Shown here: piece by piece, positions 28,374 through 34,952 of the stretch | How positions within the stretch are numbered: the first letter of the stretch is position 1 | How the letters are laid out: every line of letters starts with the position of its first letter | Origin: Terriglobales bacterium | GTDB lineage: Bacteria > Acidobacteriota > Terriglobia > Terriglobales > Acidobacteriaceae | Assembly: GCA_035543055.1 (NCBI GenBank) | Contig: DATKKJ010000077.1 | Span: forward strand, 1-41,723 | Length of the DNA: 41,723 nt | Direction of reading: 5' to 3' | Notes under the pieces: generated by a model | Database searches by the model: none | Seen by the model: the letters and a program-made list of their open reading frames with translations, nothing else | What the model was told of the DNA's origin: nothing | Translations under genes and position numbers: made by a program

Positions 28374-28379
28374 TATAAT
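28374..28379 (+). promoter_or_regulatory. -10 box (TATAAT) just before the ygfZ-like gene
   Basis: A perfect TATAAT ends 11 bases before the ATG at 28391. It would drive the ygfZ-DUF1844-MBL-ribF group. The divergent leuB box lies 43 bases away. Confidence 0.5.
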
Positions 28380-28390
28380 CGATGGTTCGG

Positions 28391-29446
28391 ATGGCGATCA
28401 CAGTTCTCACCGAGAAGCTCAAGTCCGCCGGAGCCCGCATCGCGGACTACCGCGGGGCGGAGACCGCCGCCGCCTTTTCAGATGCGGTGAAAGAGTTCGC
28501 TGCCCTGCGCTCCGGTTGCGGGGTCTTCGATCTCGGCTGGCGCGCCAAGCTCCTGATCACCCGCAGCGACCGCCAGAAGTGGCTGAACGGCATGGTCACC
28601 AACAACATCCGCGACCTTGGCGTCGGGCACGGCAACTACAGCTTCCTGCTCAATGCCCAGGGGCACATCCTCGGCGACATGTACCTGTACAACCGCGGGG
28701 ATTACATCCTGCTCGACACCGACGCGGCGCAGGCGGCCAAACTGCGGCAAGCACTGGAGCATTTCATCATCATGGATGACGTCGAGATCGCCGACGCCAG
28801 CGACAAACTGACGGCGATCGGGCTGCTGGGCCCCAAGGCACAGAGTGTGTTGTCGGCAGCTGGGATCGAGCCTCCCAGCCTGGAGCCACTCCAGATGCGG
28901 GACGCAACCTGGAACAGTGTCGGAATCACGCTCGTCGCCGCCGAGCAAGGCGGATTCGAGCTCTGGCTCGCCTGCGCAAATGCGGCCAAGCTTTGGGACG
29001 CGCTGCTCGCCGCGGGAGCGGCCCCGGTCGGCACTGAGGCCCTTGAGCTATGGCGCATCGCCCACGGGATTCCGCGCTATGGCCAGGACATCCGCGAGCG
29101 CGACCTGCCCCAGGAGACCGGGCAGATGCGCGCCCTGAACTTCGCCAAAGGCTGCTACGTCGGGCAAGAGATTGTAGAACGCATCCGTTCGCGCGGCGCC
29201 GTGCACCGCCAGTTCAGTGGCTTCGAGATCAAGGGCCCGCCGCCAGCGGCCGGGACCAAGCTCCAGGCCGGCGGCAAGGACGTCGGTGAATTGACCAGTG
29301 TCACCACTCTGCCCGGCGACCGGACCGTCGCGCTCGGCTACATTCGCCGCGAAGCCGCCGCGCCTGGTGCGATTTTGACGGCGTCCGAATCGAAGGCTCG
29401 CATTGCGGAATTACCGTTTGCTCTCGAACCAGTGCTCAAGAGCTGA
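28391..29446 (+). CDS. ygfZ: YgfZ/GcvT-like folate-binding protein (Fe-S cluster maintenance)
   Basis: A 351-residue protein of the GcvT fold but of the YgfZ/IBA57 branch, which uses tetrahydrofolate to help build or repair Fe-S clusters in enzymes such as MiaB. The diagnostic motif KGCYVGQE (residues 253-260, Cys255) is intact, and the N-terminal GVFDLGWRAKLLITRSDRQKWLNGMVTNNI is typical of the folate domain. The ATG at 28391 is preferred; an in-frame ATG at 28382 lies only 2 bases after the TATAAT box and would probably not be transcribed. DUF1844, MBL and ribF genes follow on the same strand. Confidence 0.9.
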   Translation: MAITVLTEKLKSAGARIADYRGAETAAAFSDAVKEFAALRSGCGVFDLGWRAKLLITRSDRQKWLNGMVTNNIRDLGVGHGNYSFLLNAQGHILGDMYLYNRGDYILLDTDAAQAAKLRQALEHFIIMDDVEIADASDKLTAIGLLGPKAQSVLSAAGIEPPSLEPLQMRDATWNSVGITLVAAEQGGFELWLACANAAKLWDALLAAGAAPVGTEALELWRIAHGIPRYGQDIRERDLPQETGQMRALNFAKGCYVGQEIVERIRSRGAVHRQFSGFEIKGPPPAAGTKLQAGGKDVGELTSVTTLPGDRTVALGYIRREAAAPGAILTASESKARIAELPFALEPVLKS

Positions 29447-29452
29447 GTCGTG

Positions 29453-29480
29453 GTAGAGACGCCATGAATGGCGTCCCTAC
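29453..29480. repeat. 28-base near-perfect palindrome between ygfZ and the DUF1844 gene
   Basis: The arms GTAGAGACGCCAT and ATGGCGTCCCTAC surround a 2-base GA centre; 12 of 13 positions pair. There is no U-tract, so it is more like a dispersed palindromic repeat (REP/MITE-like) than a terminator. Similar GTAG-GACGC palindromes are common extragenic repeats in several phyla. It lies 15 bases before the next ATG, so a hairpin in the mRNA would sit next to its ribosome binding site. Confidence 0.75.
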
Positions 29481-29495
29481 TGGAAGAGTTCTGCT

Positions 29496-30050
29496 ATGGC
29501 CGAAGAAAAGAAGTCCGAGTTCACCGTCACCGACAAACGCAAGTTCACCTCCGAAGGCGAACGCCGCGACGAGGCCACGCCGGAGGAACGGATGGTCCCG
29601 CCCGCGGCCGAGGCTCCGCCTCCTTCACCAGAGCCTGCGAGCAAGGAGCACGCCGACGTCCCGCCACCGCCCACCGCGGAGGAGCGGCAGGCAGGCAAGG
29701 ACGCGTACGAGGAATCACGCAAGCAGTTCGCTCCCTCGCCGGTGAGCGGCCGCGCGCCCCAGGAGTACGAGATGAACTTCGAGCGCCTGGTCAGCTCGCT
29801 CTACATGAGCGGCGCCATGGCGCTGGGCGGGATGCAGGATGAGGGCGGGAAGGCCATGGTGGACATCATTGGCGCGCGCCAGACCATCGACATGCTGGCG
29901 GTCATCGCCGACAAGACCAAGGGCAATCTCGCCCCGGCGGAAGAGAACCTGCTCCAGAGCTGCCTCTTCGATCTGCGCATGGCCTACGTGCAGATCACCA
30001 ACCTGATCGCGCAGCAGGGCCGCGCCGAGTCGCCCCCGGAGAAGAAATGA
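29496..30050 (+). CDS. DUF1844 domain protein
   Basis: A 184-residue protein. The first 85 or so residues are disordered and charged, rich in Glu, Lys and Pro. The C-terminal half is helical and matches the DUF1844 family: NFERLVSSLYMSGAMALGGM, then IIGARQTIDMLAVIADKTKGNLAPAEENLL and a final helix to LIAQQG. The function of the family is not known; it is widespread in deltaproteobacteria and acidobacteria. A GGAAGAG precedes the ATG at 7 bases. Its TGA stop overlaps the ATG of the MBL hydrolase (ATGA), so the two are coupled. Confidence 0.88.
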   Translation: MAEEKKSEFTVTDKRKFTSEGERRDEATPEERMVPPAAEAPPPSPEPASKEHADVPPPPTAEERQAGKDAYEESRKQFAPSPVSGRAPQEYEMNFERLVSSLYMSGAMALGGMQDEGGKAMVDIIGARQTIDMLAVIADKTKGNLAPAEENLLQSCLFDLRMAYVQITNLIAQQGRAESPPEKK

Positions 30051-30817
30051 GAGCCACCCTGACGGTGCTGGGCAGCGGGACGTCGATGGGTGTACCCACC
30101 ATCGGCTGCCAGTGTGCGGTGTGCAATTCCGCCGATCCGCACGACCAGCGTACCCGGCCCTCGATCATGGTGGAATACCAGGGGCATGCGGTCCTGATCG
30201 ACACCACGCCCGATTTCCGCGAGCAAGCCATCCGCCAGCGCATCCGGCATCTCGACGCGGTCGTTTACACGCACGGTCACGCCGACCACATCCTGGGCCT
30301 CGATGACCTGCGTCCTCTCACCTTCTGGCGCGACCAGAACATCCCGCTGTATGCGACCCCCGAGACCGCGGAGATCATCCGCCGCATGTTTCGCTACATC
30401 TTCGACGGCGACTACAAGTACGGTGGCCTGGCGCAGGTGGAATTGAAGGAGTTCGAAGGACCGCTGGAACTGTTCGGCGCGACCTTCCTCCCCATCAAAG
30501 TGCTGCACGGCGACGCCGTGATCTACGGTTACCGCTTCGGGGCGGCTGCGTACCTGACCGACCACAGCGACGTGCCGCCGGAATCGATCGCGCAATTGCA
30601 GGGCCTCGACATCCTGTTCCTCGATGCCCTGCGCAAGCGGCCGCACCCAACGCACTCCACCCTGGAGAACTCGGTCAAGCTGGTGGAGCAGATCAAGCCC
30701 CGCCGCGCGTTCTTTACCCACATCTCCCACGACCTGGGGCACGCGGAGACCAATGCCGGCTTGCCGCCGCACATCCGTCTCTCCTACGACGGCCTGAAGC
30801 TGGAGTTCGAGATCTGA
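30047..30817 (+). CDS. PhnP-like metallo-beta-lactamase fold hydrolase
   Basis: A 256-residue MBL-fold phosphodiesterase-like enzyme. Metal ligands are visible in THGHADH (His76, His78, Asp80, His81), with further ligands in LHG (after IKVLHGD), LTDHSD and the C-terminal FTHISHDLGH. An N-terminal GSGTSMGVPTIGCQCAVC holds Cys21, Cys23 and Cys26, the structural zinc site found in PhnP and its relatives. The likely reaction is hydrolysis of a cyclic or other phosphodiester; the true substrate is unknown and there is no phosphonate operon here. It overlaps the DUF1844 gene by 4 bases and lies 5 bases before ribF. Confidence 0.9.
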   Translation: MRATLTVLGSGTSMGVPTIGCQCAVCNSADPHDQRTRPSIMVEYQGHAVLIDTTPDFREQAIRQRIRHLDAVVYTHGHADHILGLDDLRPLTFWRDQNIPLYATPETAEIIRRMFRYIFDGDYKYGGLAQVELKEFEGPLELFGATFLPIKVLHGDAVIYGYRFGAAAYLTDHSDVPPESIAQLQGLDILFLDALRKRPHPTHSTLENSVKLVEQIKPRRAFFTHISHDLGHAETNAGLPPHIRLSYDGLKLEFEI

Positions 30818-30822
30818 GCGCG

Positions 30823-31773
30823 ATGCAGATCTTCCACCATCTCGAGGGAGTCCCCGCTGATTTCGGGCCAACCGTGCTCAGTGTGGGCAATTTCGACGGC
30901 GTCCACCGCGCGCATCATTACGTGCTGGGCGAGGTGGTGAAGCGGGCGCGAGAGATCGGCGGCCGCTCGATGGTGGTGACCTTCGACCCTCATCCCACGC
31001 GCATCCTGCGGCCTGACGTCGCCCCCAAGCTGATCACGCCGCTGCCGCGCAAGCTGGAGCTCCTGGCCGCGACCGGAGTCGATGCCACGCTGGTGCTTCC
31101 CTTCACTCGCGACCTCTCGCTCACCAGCGCGCAGGACTTTGCCCACCAGGTCCTGGGCAAGCGCCTGCACGCGCGTGAAGTGCACGAAGGCGAGAACTTC
31201 CACTTCGGGCATCGTGCCGCCGGCGACACCACGCGCCTCAAGGAATACGGTCGCGAAGCCGGATTCGAAGTGAAGGCTTATCCCTACATGAAGGTGCGGG
31301 GCGACAAGGTCTCCAGCAGCCGGATCCGCGAGCTCCTGCGCGACGGCAACGTCGGCCAGGCGCGGCATCTGCTGGGATGGGTATTCAGCCTAGTGAGCGC
31401 GCCGGGGCGCGGCCGTGGCTATGGCCACAAGTACACCGTCCCCACCATCAACCTCACGCGCTACGACGAGCTGGTCCCCAAGGACGGGGTGTACGTCACT
31501 CGCACCCAAGTGAACGGCGAATGCTTCGATTCCGTGACCAACGTCGGCACACGCCCGACCTTCGGCGCCGAATCGTTCGCCATCGAGACCCATCTGCTGA
31601 ATTTTCATCCCATCGCGCTGACCGCGGAGACCAAGGTGGAGCTTTGGTTCCTGAAGCGCCTGCGCGACGAGATGAGATTTCCCTCGGTGGACGATCTGCG
31701 GGCGCAAATCGCCAGGGACGTGAAGACAGCGCGGCGTTACTTCAACCTGCTGCCGCCGCTCACTCGCCCATAG
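30823..31773 (+). CDS. ribF: Bifunctional riboflavin kinase / FAD synthetase
   Basis: RibF phosphorylates riboflavin to FMN and adenylylates FMN to FAD. The 316-residue protein has the N-terminal nucleotidyltransferase domain (GNFDGVHRAHH, TFDPHPTR, SSSRIRELL) and the C-terminal flavokinase domain (GRGRGYGHKYTVPTINL, KDGVYVTRTQV, TNVGTRPTFG, IETHLLNF). The kinase motif reads PTIN where PTAN is usual, a mild change. It is the last gene of the group that begins at 28391; its stop overlaps the end of the convergent EamA gene by 14 bases. Confidence 0.95.
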   Translation: MQIFHHLEGVPADFGPTVLSVGNFDGVHRAHHYVLGEVVKRAREIGGRSMVVTFDPHPTRILRPDVAPKLITPLPRKLELLAATGVDATLVLPFTRDLSLTSAQDFAHQVLGKRLHAREVHEGENFHFGHRAAGDTTRLKEYGREAGFEVKAYPYMKVRGDKVSSSRIRELLRDGNVGQARHLLGWVFSLVSAPGRGRGYGHKYTVPTINLTRYDELVPKDGVYVTRTQVNGECFDSVTNVGTRPTFGAESFAIETHLLNFHPIALTAETKVELWFLKRLRDEMRFPSVDDLRAQIARDVKTARRYFNLLPPLTRP

Positions 31774-32722
31774 CCAGTGTGGGATCGGTGGCGGGAGCCT
31801 CGCCTCGCCGCTCCGGCAGTTGCACGATCACCGTCGCTACCACCACCAGCACGACCCCGAATATCTGCCACGGCAAGAGCCGCTCGGCAACGAAGGTCGC
31901 CGCGAACAGGATGGCAAAGACCGGCTCCAGACAGCTGGTGACAATGGCGCGAGTCGCGTCGAGATACTGCAGCCCGGCAAAATACAACGAGAACGGGAGC
32001 AGCACGGAGACGCAGGCGAAGACGAACAGGAACGCCCACTGCGCGCCGGAGTAGTGGGCCGCCGCGATCTTCCACGGGGGGTTGACGACCAGCCAGAACA
32101 AGACGGCGCCAAGAAGTACGTAGGTGAGAACGCGCCAGCGGTCGAAACGCGCGACCAGCCCGTGTCCGAAGACGTTGTAGAAAGCGAACGACAGGGCCGC
32201 TCCCTCGGCGGCGAGGACGCCGAGCGTATTCAGTCTCAGGCGGGCCTGCCCGCCGATCACCCCGATGGCCAGCGCACAGCCCGCGACCGCCGCCGCGACC
32301 GACAGCACGCGTGGCAAGGTCGCCCGCTGCTGTCGCCGCGCCACCAGGTACAGCAGCACCCACACCGGTGCGGTGTACTGCAGGATGATGGCGGTGGCGA
32401 CCGTGGTCTTCTCGATGGCGAAGTAATAAAGGAAATTCGAGGCGGCGACGCCCACCACGCCGACGATGAAGCATAGCGCCACATCCGCTCGCGGCAGAGA
32501 AAGCCCCGATCTTCCCCGCAGCATCAGCAGCAGGGGTGCGAGGACCAGGAGAGAGAACGTAGTGCGGGTCTGGGCCAGGATCAAGGGGTTGATCGGACTC
32601 ACTGCGCCACCGAGCAGGCGGCCGGTGAATACCAGCTTGCCGAGGGTGGCGGCGCCCCCCCAGCAGAACGCCGCTCCGGCGATCGCCAGGTATCCGCGCA
32701 GCGGGTGTCGCTCAGCGGGCAA
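31760..32722 (-). CDS. EamA/DMT family transporter
   Basis: A 320-residue inner-membrane permease with ten predicted helices in two EamA repeats (first GYLAIAGAAFCWGGAATLGKLVF; second about AEGAALSFAFYNVFGHGL onward, with LYFAGLQYLDATRAIVTSCLEPVFA and FGVVLVVVATVIV). Substrates of the family range from amino acids to metabolites and cannot be predicted. The frame is open to 32839, but that part overlaps the glutaredoxin-like gene in another frame and has no membrane character; I choose the TTG at 32722, behind a GAGG, which overlaps the end of the glutaredoxin gene by 11 bases. Confidence 0.88.
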   Translation of the reverse strand: MPAERHPLRGYLAIAGAAFCWGGAATLGKLVFTGRLLGGAVSPINPLILAQTRTTFSLLVLAPLLLMLRGRSGLSLPRADVALCFIVGVVGVAASNFLYYFAIEKTTVATAIILQYTAPVWVLLYLVARRQQRATLPRVLSVAAAVAGCALAIGVIGGQARLRLNTLGVLAAEGAALSFAFYNVFGHGLVARFDRWRVLTYVLLGAVLFWLVVNPPWKIAAAHYSGAQWAFLFVFACVSVLLPFSLYFAGLQYLDATRAIVTSCLEPVFAILFAATFVAERLLPWQIFGVVLVVVATVIVQLPERRGEAPATDPTLAMGE

Positions 32723-32951
32723 GGGCCTCGTCGATCTGCTCAGGATCGAACCCGACCAGCACCTGTTCGTCGATGACGATAGTGGGAGTCGCCCGGCTCC
32801 CGTAGGTCTCCACCAGTTCGCGCACCGCGCCGAAATCACTGCTGACGTCTTTGTCTTCGAATTGGATCCCTCTCTCCGAGAGGTAGGCCTTGGCCGTATA
32901 GCACGGCGGTCAGCCGGGTTGGCTGAAAACGATCACCCGCTTGTTGGTCAT
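32712..32951 (-). CDS. Glutaredoxin/NrdH-like selenoprotein candidate (in-frame TGA at the redox site)
   Basis: The frame from the ATG at 32951 reads MTNKRVIVFSQPG, then TGA (32910-32912, codon 14), then PPCYTAKAYLSERGIQFED and on to the TGA at 32712-32714, 79 residues in all. The second part holds the cis-proline motif ATPTIVI and the VGFDPEQIDEAL ending of glutaredoxin/NrdH-like proteins. The internal TGA falls exactly at the first cysteine of the CPPC-type active site, so selenocysteine (UPPC) is the natural reading; reading stops there in a normal translation. A possible SECIS hairpin lies downstream. It sits 37 bases after the OsmC-like gene and overlaps the EamA gene. The alternative is a nonsense mutation or a single-base error (TGC to TGA). 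Confidence 0.85.
32869..32883 (-). promoter_or_regulatory. Candidate bacterial SECIS hairpin
   Basis: On the minus strand CCTCTC, a 3-base loop GGA, and GAGAGG form a perfect 6-bp stem inside the coding sequence. The loop starts 32 bases after the in-frame TGA and has G in its first positions. This agrees with the general rule for bacterial SECIS elements (apical loop some 16-37 bases after UGA, with an early G). The two bases GG and CC further out could add a lower stem with an internal loop. A second hairpin, GCCGT-GCTAT-ACGGC at 32893-32907, begins just after the TGA and is probably too close. Confidence 0.5.
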
Positions 32952-32988
32952 TCGCCGATAAGACTCCTGAGCATAGGAAAAAGCTGCA

Positions 32989-33393
32989 TCATTTTTCGTC
33001 CAGCACCACAGAATACGTGATGCGCGCGGTCTTTTGTAGCATGGCGGCGACCGAGCAGTACTTCTCCTCGGAGAGGCGCACGGCGTCTTCGACCGCTTTC
33101 CTGCTGACCTTGCCCCGCACCCGGTACACCAGCTTGATCCGGGTATAGACCTTGGGAGGAGAGTCTGCCCGTTCCGCCTCGGCATGCACCTCGACCGCCC
33201 GAAAAGGTTCGCGCTTCTTGCTCAGGATGGTGACCACGTCCGAGGCCGTGCAGGAGCACAGGCCTTCAAGGACCAGCTCCACGGGGCTGTTGGCGGTCTT
33301 GGCCGCCCCTGCATCCACCACGACGGCGTGGCCGCTCGTGGCCTTGACCGTGAATCGTTCGTTGTCCATCCAGATGGCGCTTGCTTCCACCAT
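32989..33393 (-). CDS. OsmC-like peroxiredoxin family protein
   Basis: A 134-residue OsmC/Ohr superfamily protein, which normally reduces organic or lipid hydroperoxides using two cysteines. The core helix LEGLCSCTASDVVTILSKK carries Cys48 at the peroxidatic position, with Cys46 beside it; Cys113 in EEKYCSVAAML is the resolving position. The conserved Arg/Glu pair of true OsmC/Ohr is not obvious, so it fits the broader OsmC-like (YhfA-type) group. It lies 9 bases after the CDF transporter gene and just upstream of the glutaredoxin-like selenoprotein candidate, which could serve as its reductant; that link is inference. Confidence 0.9.
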   Translation of the reverse strand: MVEASAIWMDNERFTVKATSGHAVVVDAGAAKTANSPVELVLEGLCSCTASDVVTILSKKREPFRAVEVHAEAERADSPPKVYTRIKLVYRVRGKVSRKAVEDAVRLSEEKYCSVAAMLQKTARITYSVVLDEK

Positions 33394-33402
33394 GTCTCTC
33401 TC

Positions 33403-34848
33403 CTAGCGGCGGTTGTCGGTCAGGGGCTCGGTGTGGATGAGTACCTTGAAGAGCTCGGGCGCCGCCTGCTTGAAGCGGATCTCCAGCGCGGTGGAGACGT
33501 CGTGCACGCGCGCCAGGGGCAGCGAGTCCGGCATGGTGCAGTGGCAGGAAAGGTACAAGCGCTCGCCGACCTTCTTGAAGGTGAACTCGTGGGCGTCAAG
33601 GATCTCCGGGAATTGGGTCACGATGGTCTTCAGCTTGTTCTCCAGGCCGGAATCCACCATGACCGCATCCGGAGTCTCGATGGTGGCGGGCTCGCTCTCG
33701 ATGTGGGTCAGGATCGACGAGACCTCGGGAACGCTCTCGCGGATCTCCGCTTCGAGGCGGGTGACCGTATCGTGGGCGTCCTTCAGCGCCATGCGCTCAT
33801 CCAGTTCCAGGTGCTGCTCCACGTGGAGACGGCCGCCGAGGTCCTGGACGCTGACATCGTGGACGTTGAAGTTGTTGCGCGCCGCCACTCCACGGATGCG
33901 GTCGAAGATGTTCTCGCCCCTTACTTCTCGCGCGATTGGATGGACGACCACATCGGCGGCGGGGAGGATGCGCAGAACCGCGGAGGTGGCTGCGTCCACC
34001 ACCTGCTGCGACCGCTGGAAGGTGAGGTTGCGGCGCAGGGCGATGGAGAGGTCGGCGAAGTAGCGGTTGCCGGCGCGCCGAATGCGGGCGCGGTCCACCC
34101 CCAGCACACCGTCGAGCCCTGCGACCTCTTCGATCATCTTCGTCCGGACTCCCGACGGAGCGGCGTCGAGCAGGGCGTCGATGGTCTGCCGCGCCAGGCG
34201 CCAGCTCACGTACACCACGACCCCGGCCACGAAGAGCGCCGCGATGGGGTCGGCGTCGCGCAGCCACGGCAGGTCTAGGCGGTTGGGGTGGCCGAGTTCC
34301 ACCAGCACCAGGCCGAGGATGACTACCGAACTCGACCAGATGTCGGTGCTGAAGTGCAGGGCGTCGGCTTGCAGGGCCTGGCTGTCATACTTCAGGGCCA
34401 CCCGGCGGAGCGCGCGCGACCTCCAGGCATCGAGCCCGATGGATACGAACATCACGGCAAAGGCGGCGAGGCTGGCCTCGATCTCCACGTGCTTGAAGAA
34501 CAGGCGCTTGATCGCCTCATAGACGATCCAGACGCAGGTCAGCAGCAGCAGGCCGGTCTCGATGAAGGCGGAAAAATTCTCGACCTTCCCGTGGCCGTAT
34601 TGGTGGTCCGCATCGGCGGGCTTGTCGGAGACCCGGACGGAGAAAAAGGTGATGACGGCCGCGATCAAGTCGAGCCCGGAATGGGCCGCTTCCGAGAGGA
34701 TGCCCAGGCTGCCGGTACTGATGCCGACGACCACCTTCAGCAGCGTGATCCCGATAGCGGCCAGGACGGAATTCAGCGCCACCGCGCGCTTCTCGGCGCG
34801 CATGCCCTCCACTGCGAGCTGACCCGACGGGCTGACCATCCGGCCCAT
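33403..34848 (-). CDS. Cation diffusion facilitator (CDF) transporter with three C-terminal domains
   Basis: An inner-membrane divalent metal/proton antiporter (Zn, Fe, Mn or Co). Six helices lie within residues 25-220; the metal site shows His56/Asp60 (SEAAHSGLD) and His165/Asp169 (ALHFSTD), a His-Asp pair common in Zn/Fe carriers. Normal CDF proteins have about 300 residues with one cytoplasmic ferredoxin-like domain. Here 481 residues include three such segments in tandem, about 232-307, 312-389 and 401-476, each ending in a V-x-x-H-x-E/P-like strand (VVVHPI, LTHIESEP, LIHTEP). The ATG at 34848 has no clear Shine-Dalgarno; the ATG 15 codons on is an alternative. It is the first gene of the OsmC/glutaredoxin/EamA group. 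Confidence 0.92.
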   Translation of the reverse strand: MGRMVSPSGQLAVEGMRAEKRAVALNSVLAAIGITLLKVVVGISTGSLGILSEAAHSGLDLIAAVITFFSVRVSDKPADADHQYGHGKVENFSAFIETGLLLLTCVWIVYEAIKRLFFKHVEIEASLAAFAVMFVSIGLDAWRSRALRRVALKYDSQALQADALHFSTDIWSSSVVILGLVLVELGHPNRLDLPWLRDADPIAALFVAGVVVYVSWRLARQTIDALLDAAPSGVRTKMIEEVAGLDGVLGVDRARIRRAGNRYFADLSIALRRNLTFQRSQQVVDAATSAVLRILPAADVVVHPIAREVRGENIFDRIRGVAARNNFNVHDVSVQDLGGRLHVEQHLELDERMALKDAHDTVTRLEAEIRESVPEVSSILTHIESEPATIETPDAVMVDSGLENKLKTIVTQFPEILDAHEFTFKKVGERLYLSCHCTMPDSLPLARVHDVSTALEIRFKQAAPELFKVLIHTEPLTDNRR

Positions 34849-34952
34849 TATTCACAGGCCGGTGCTGCGCGCCAAGCGCTCGTCGCAGGACCGCCATCCT
34901 CGTTGTGATAGCATCAGTGATCGGCAAGCCTCTCTGCTGGAGCACACACAGG

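Noticed and set aside
32723-32839. N-terminal extension of the EamA transporter.
   Set aside because: It is another frame of the glutaredoxin-like gene and has no membrane or family character.
32893-32907. GCCGT-GCTAT-ACGGC hairpin as the SECIS element.
   Set aside because: Its loop begins only about 7 bases after the TGA, closer than bacterial SECIS loops allow; the GGA-loop hairpin further on fits better.
32910-32912. The internal TGA as a plain nonsense mutation (pseudogene).
   Set aside because: Not fully excluded, but the rest of the frame is intact and the change hits precisely the redox Cys codon, so the selenocysteine reading is preferred.
32910-33185. Open frame ending at the TGA (32910), extending upstream through the OsmC-like gene.
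   Set aside because: Upstream of the ATG at 32951 it is only a frame shadow of the OsmC-like gene; the meaningful part is the 13 codons before the TGA, now included in the glutaredoxin gene.
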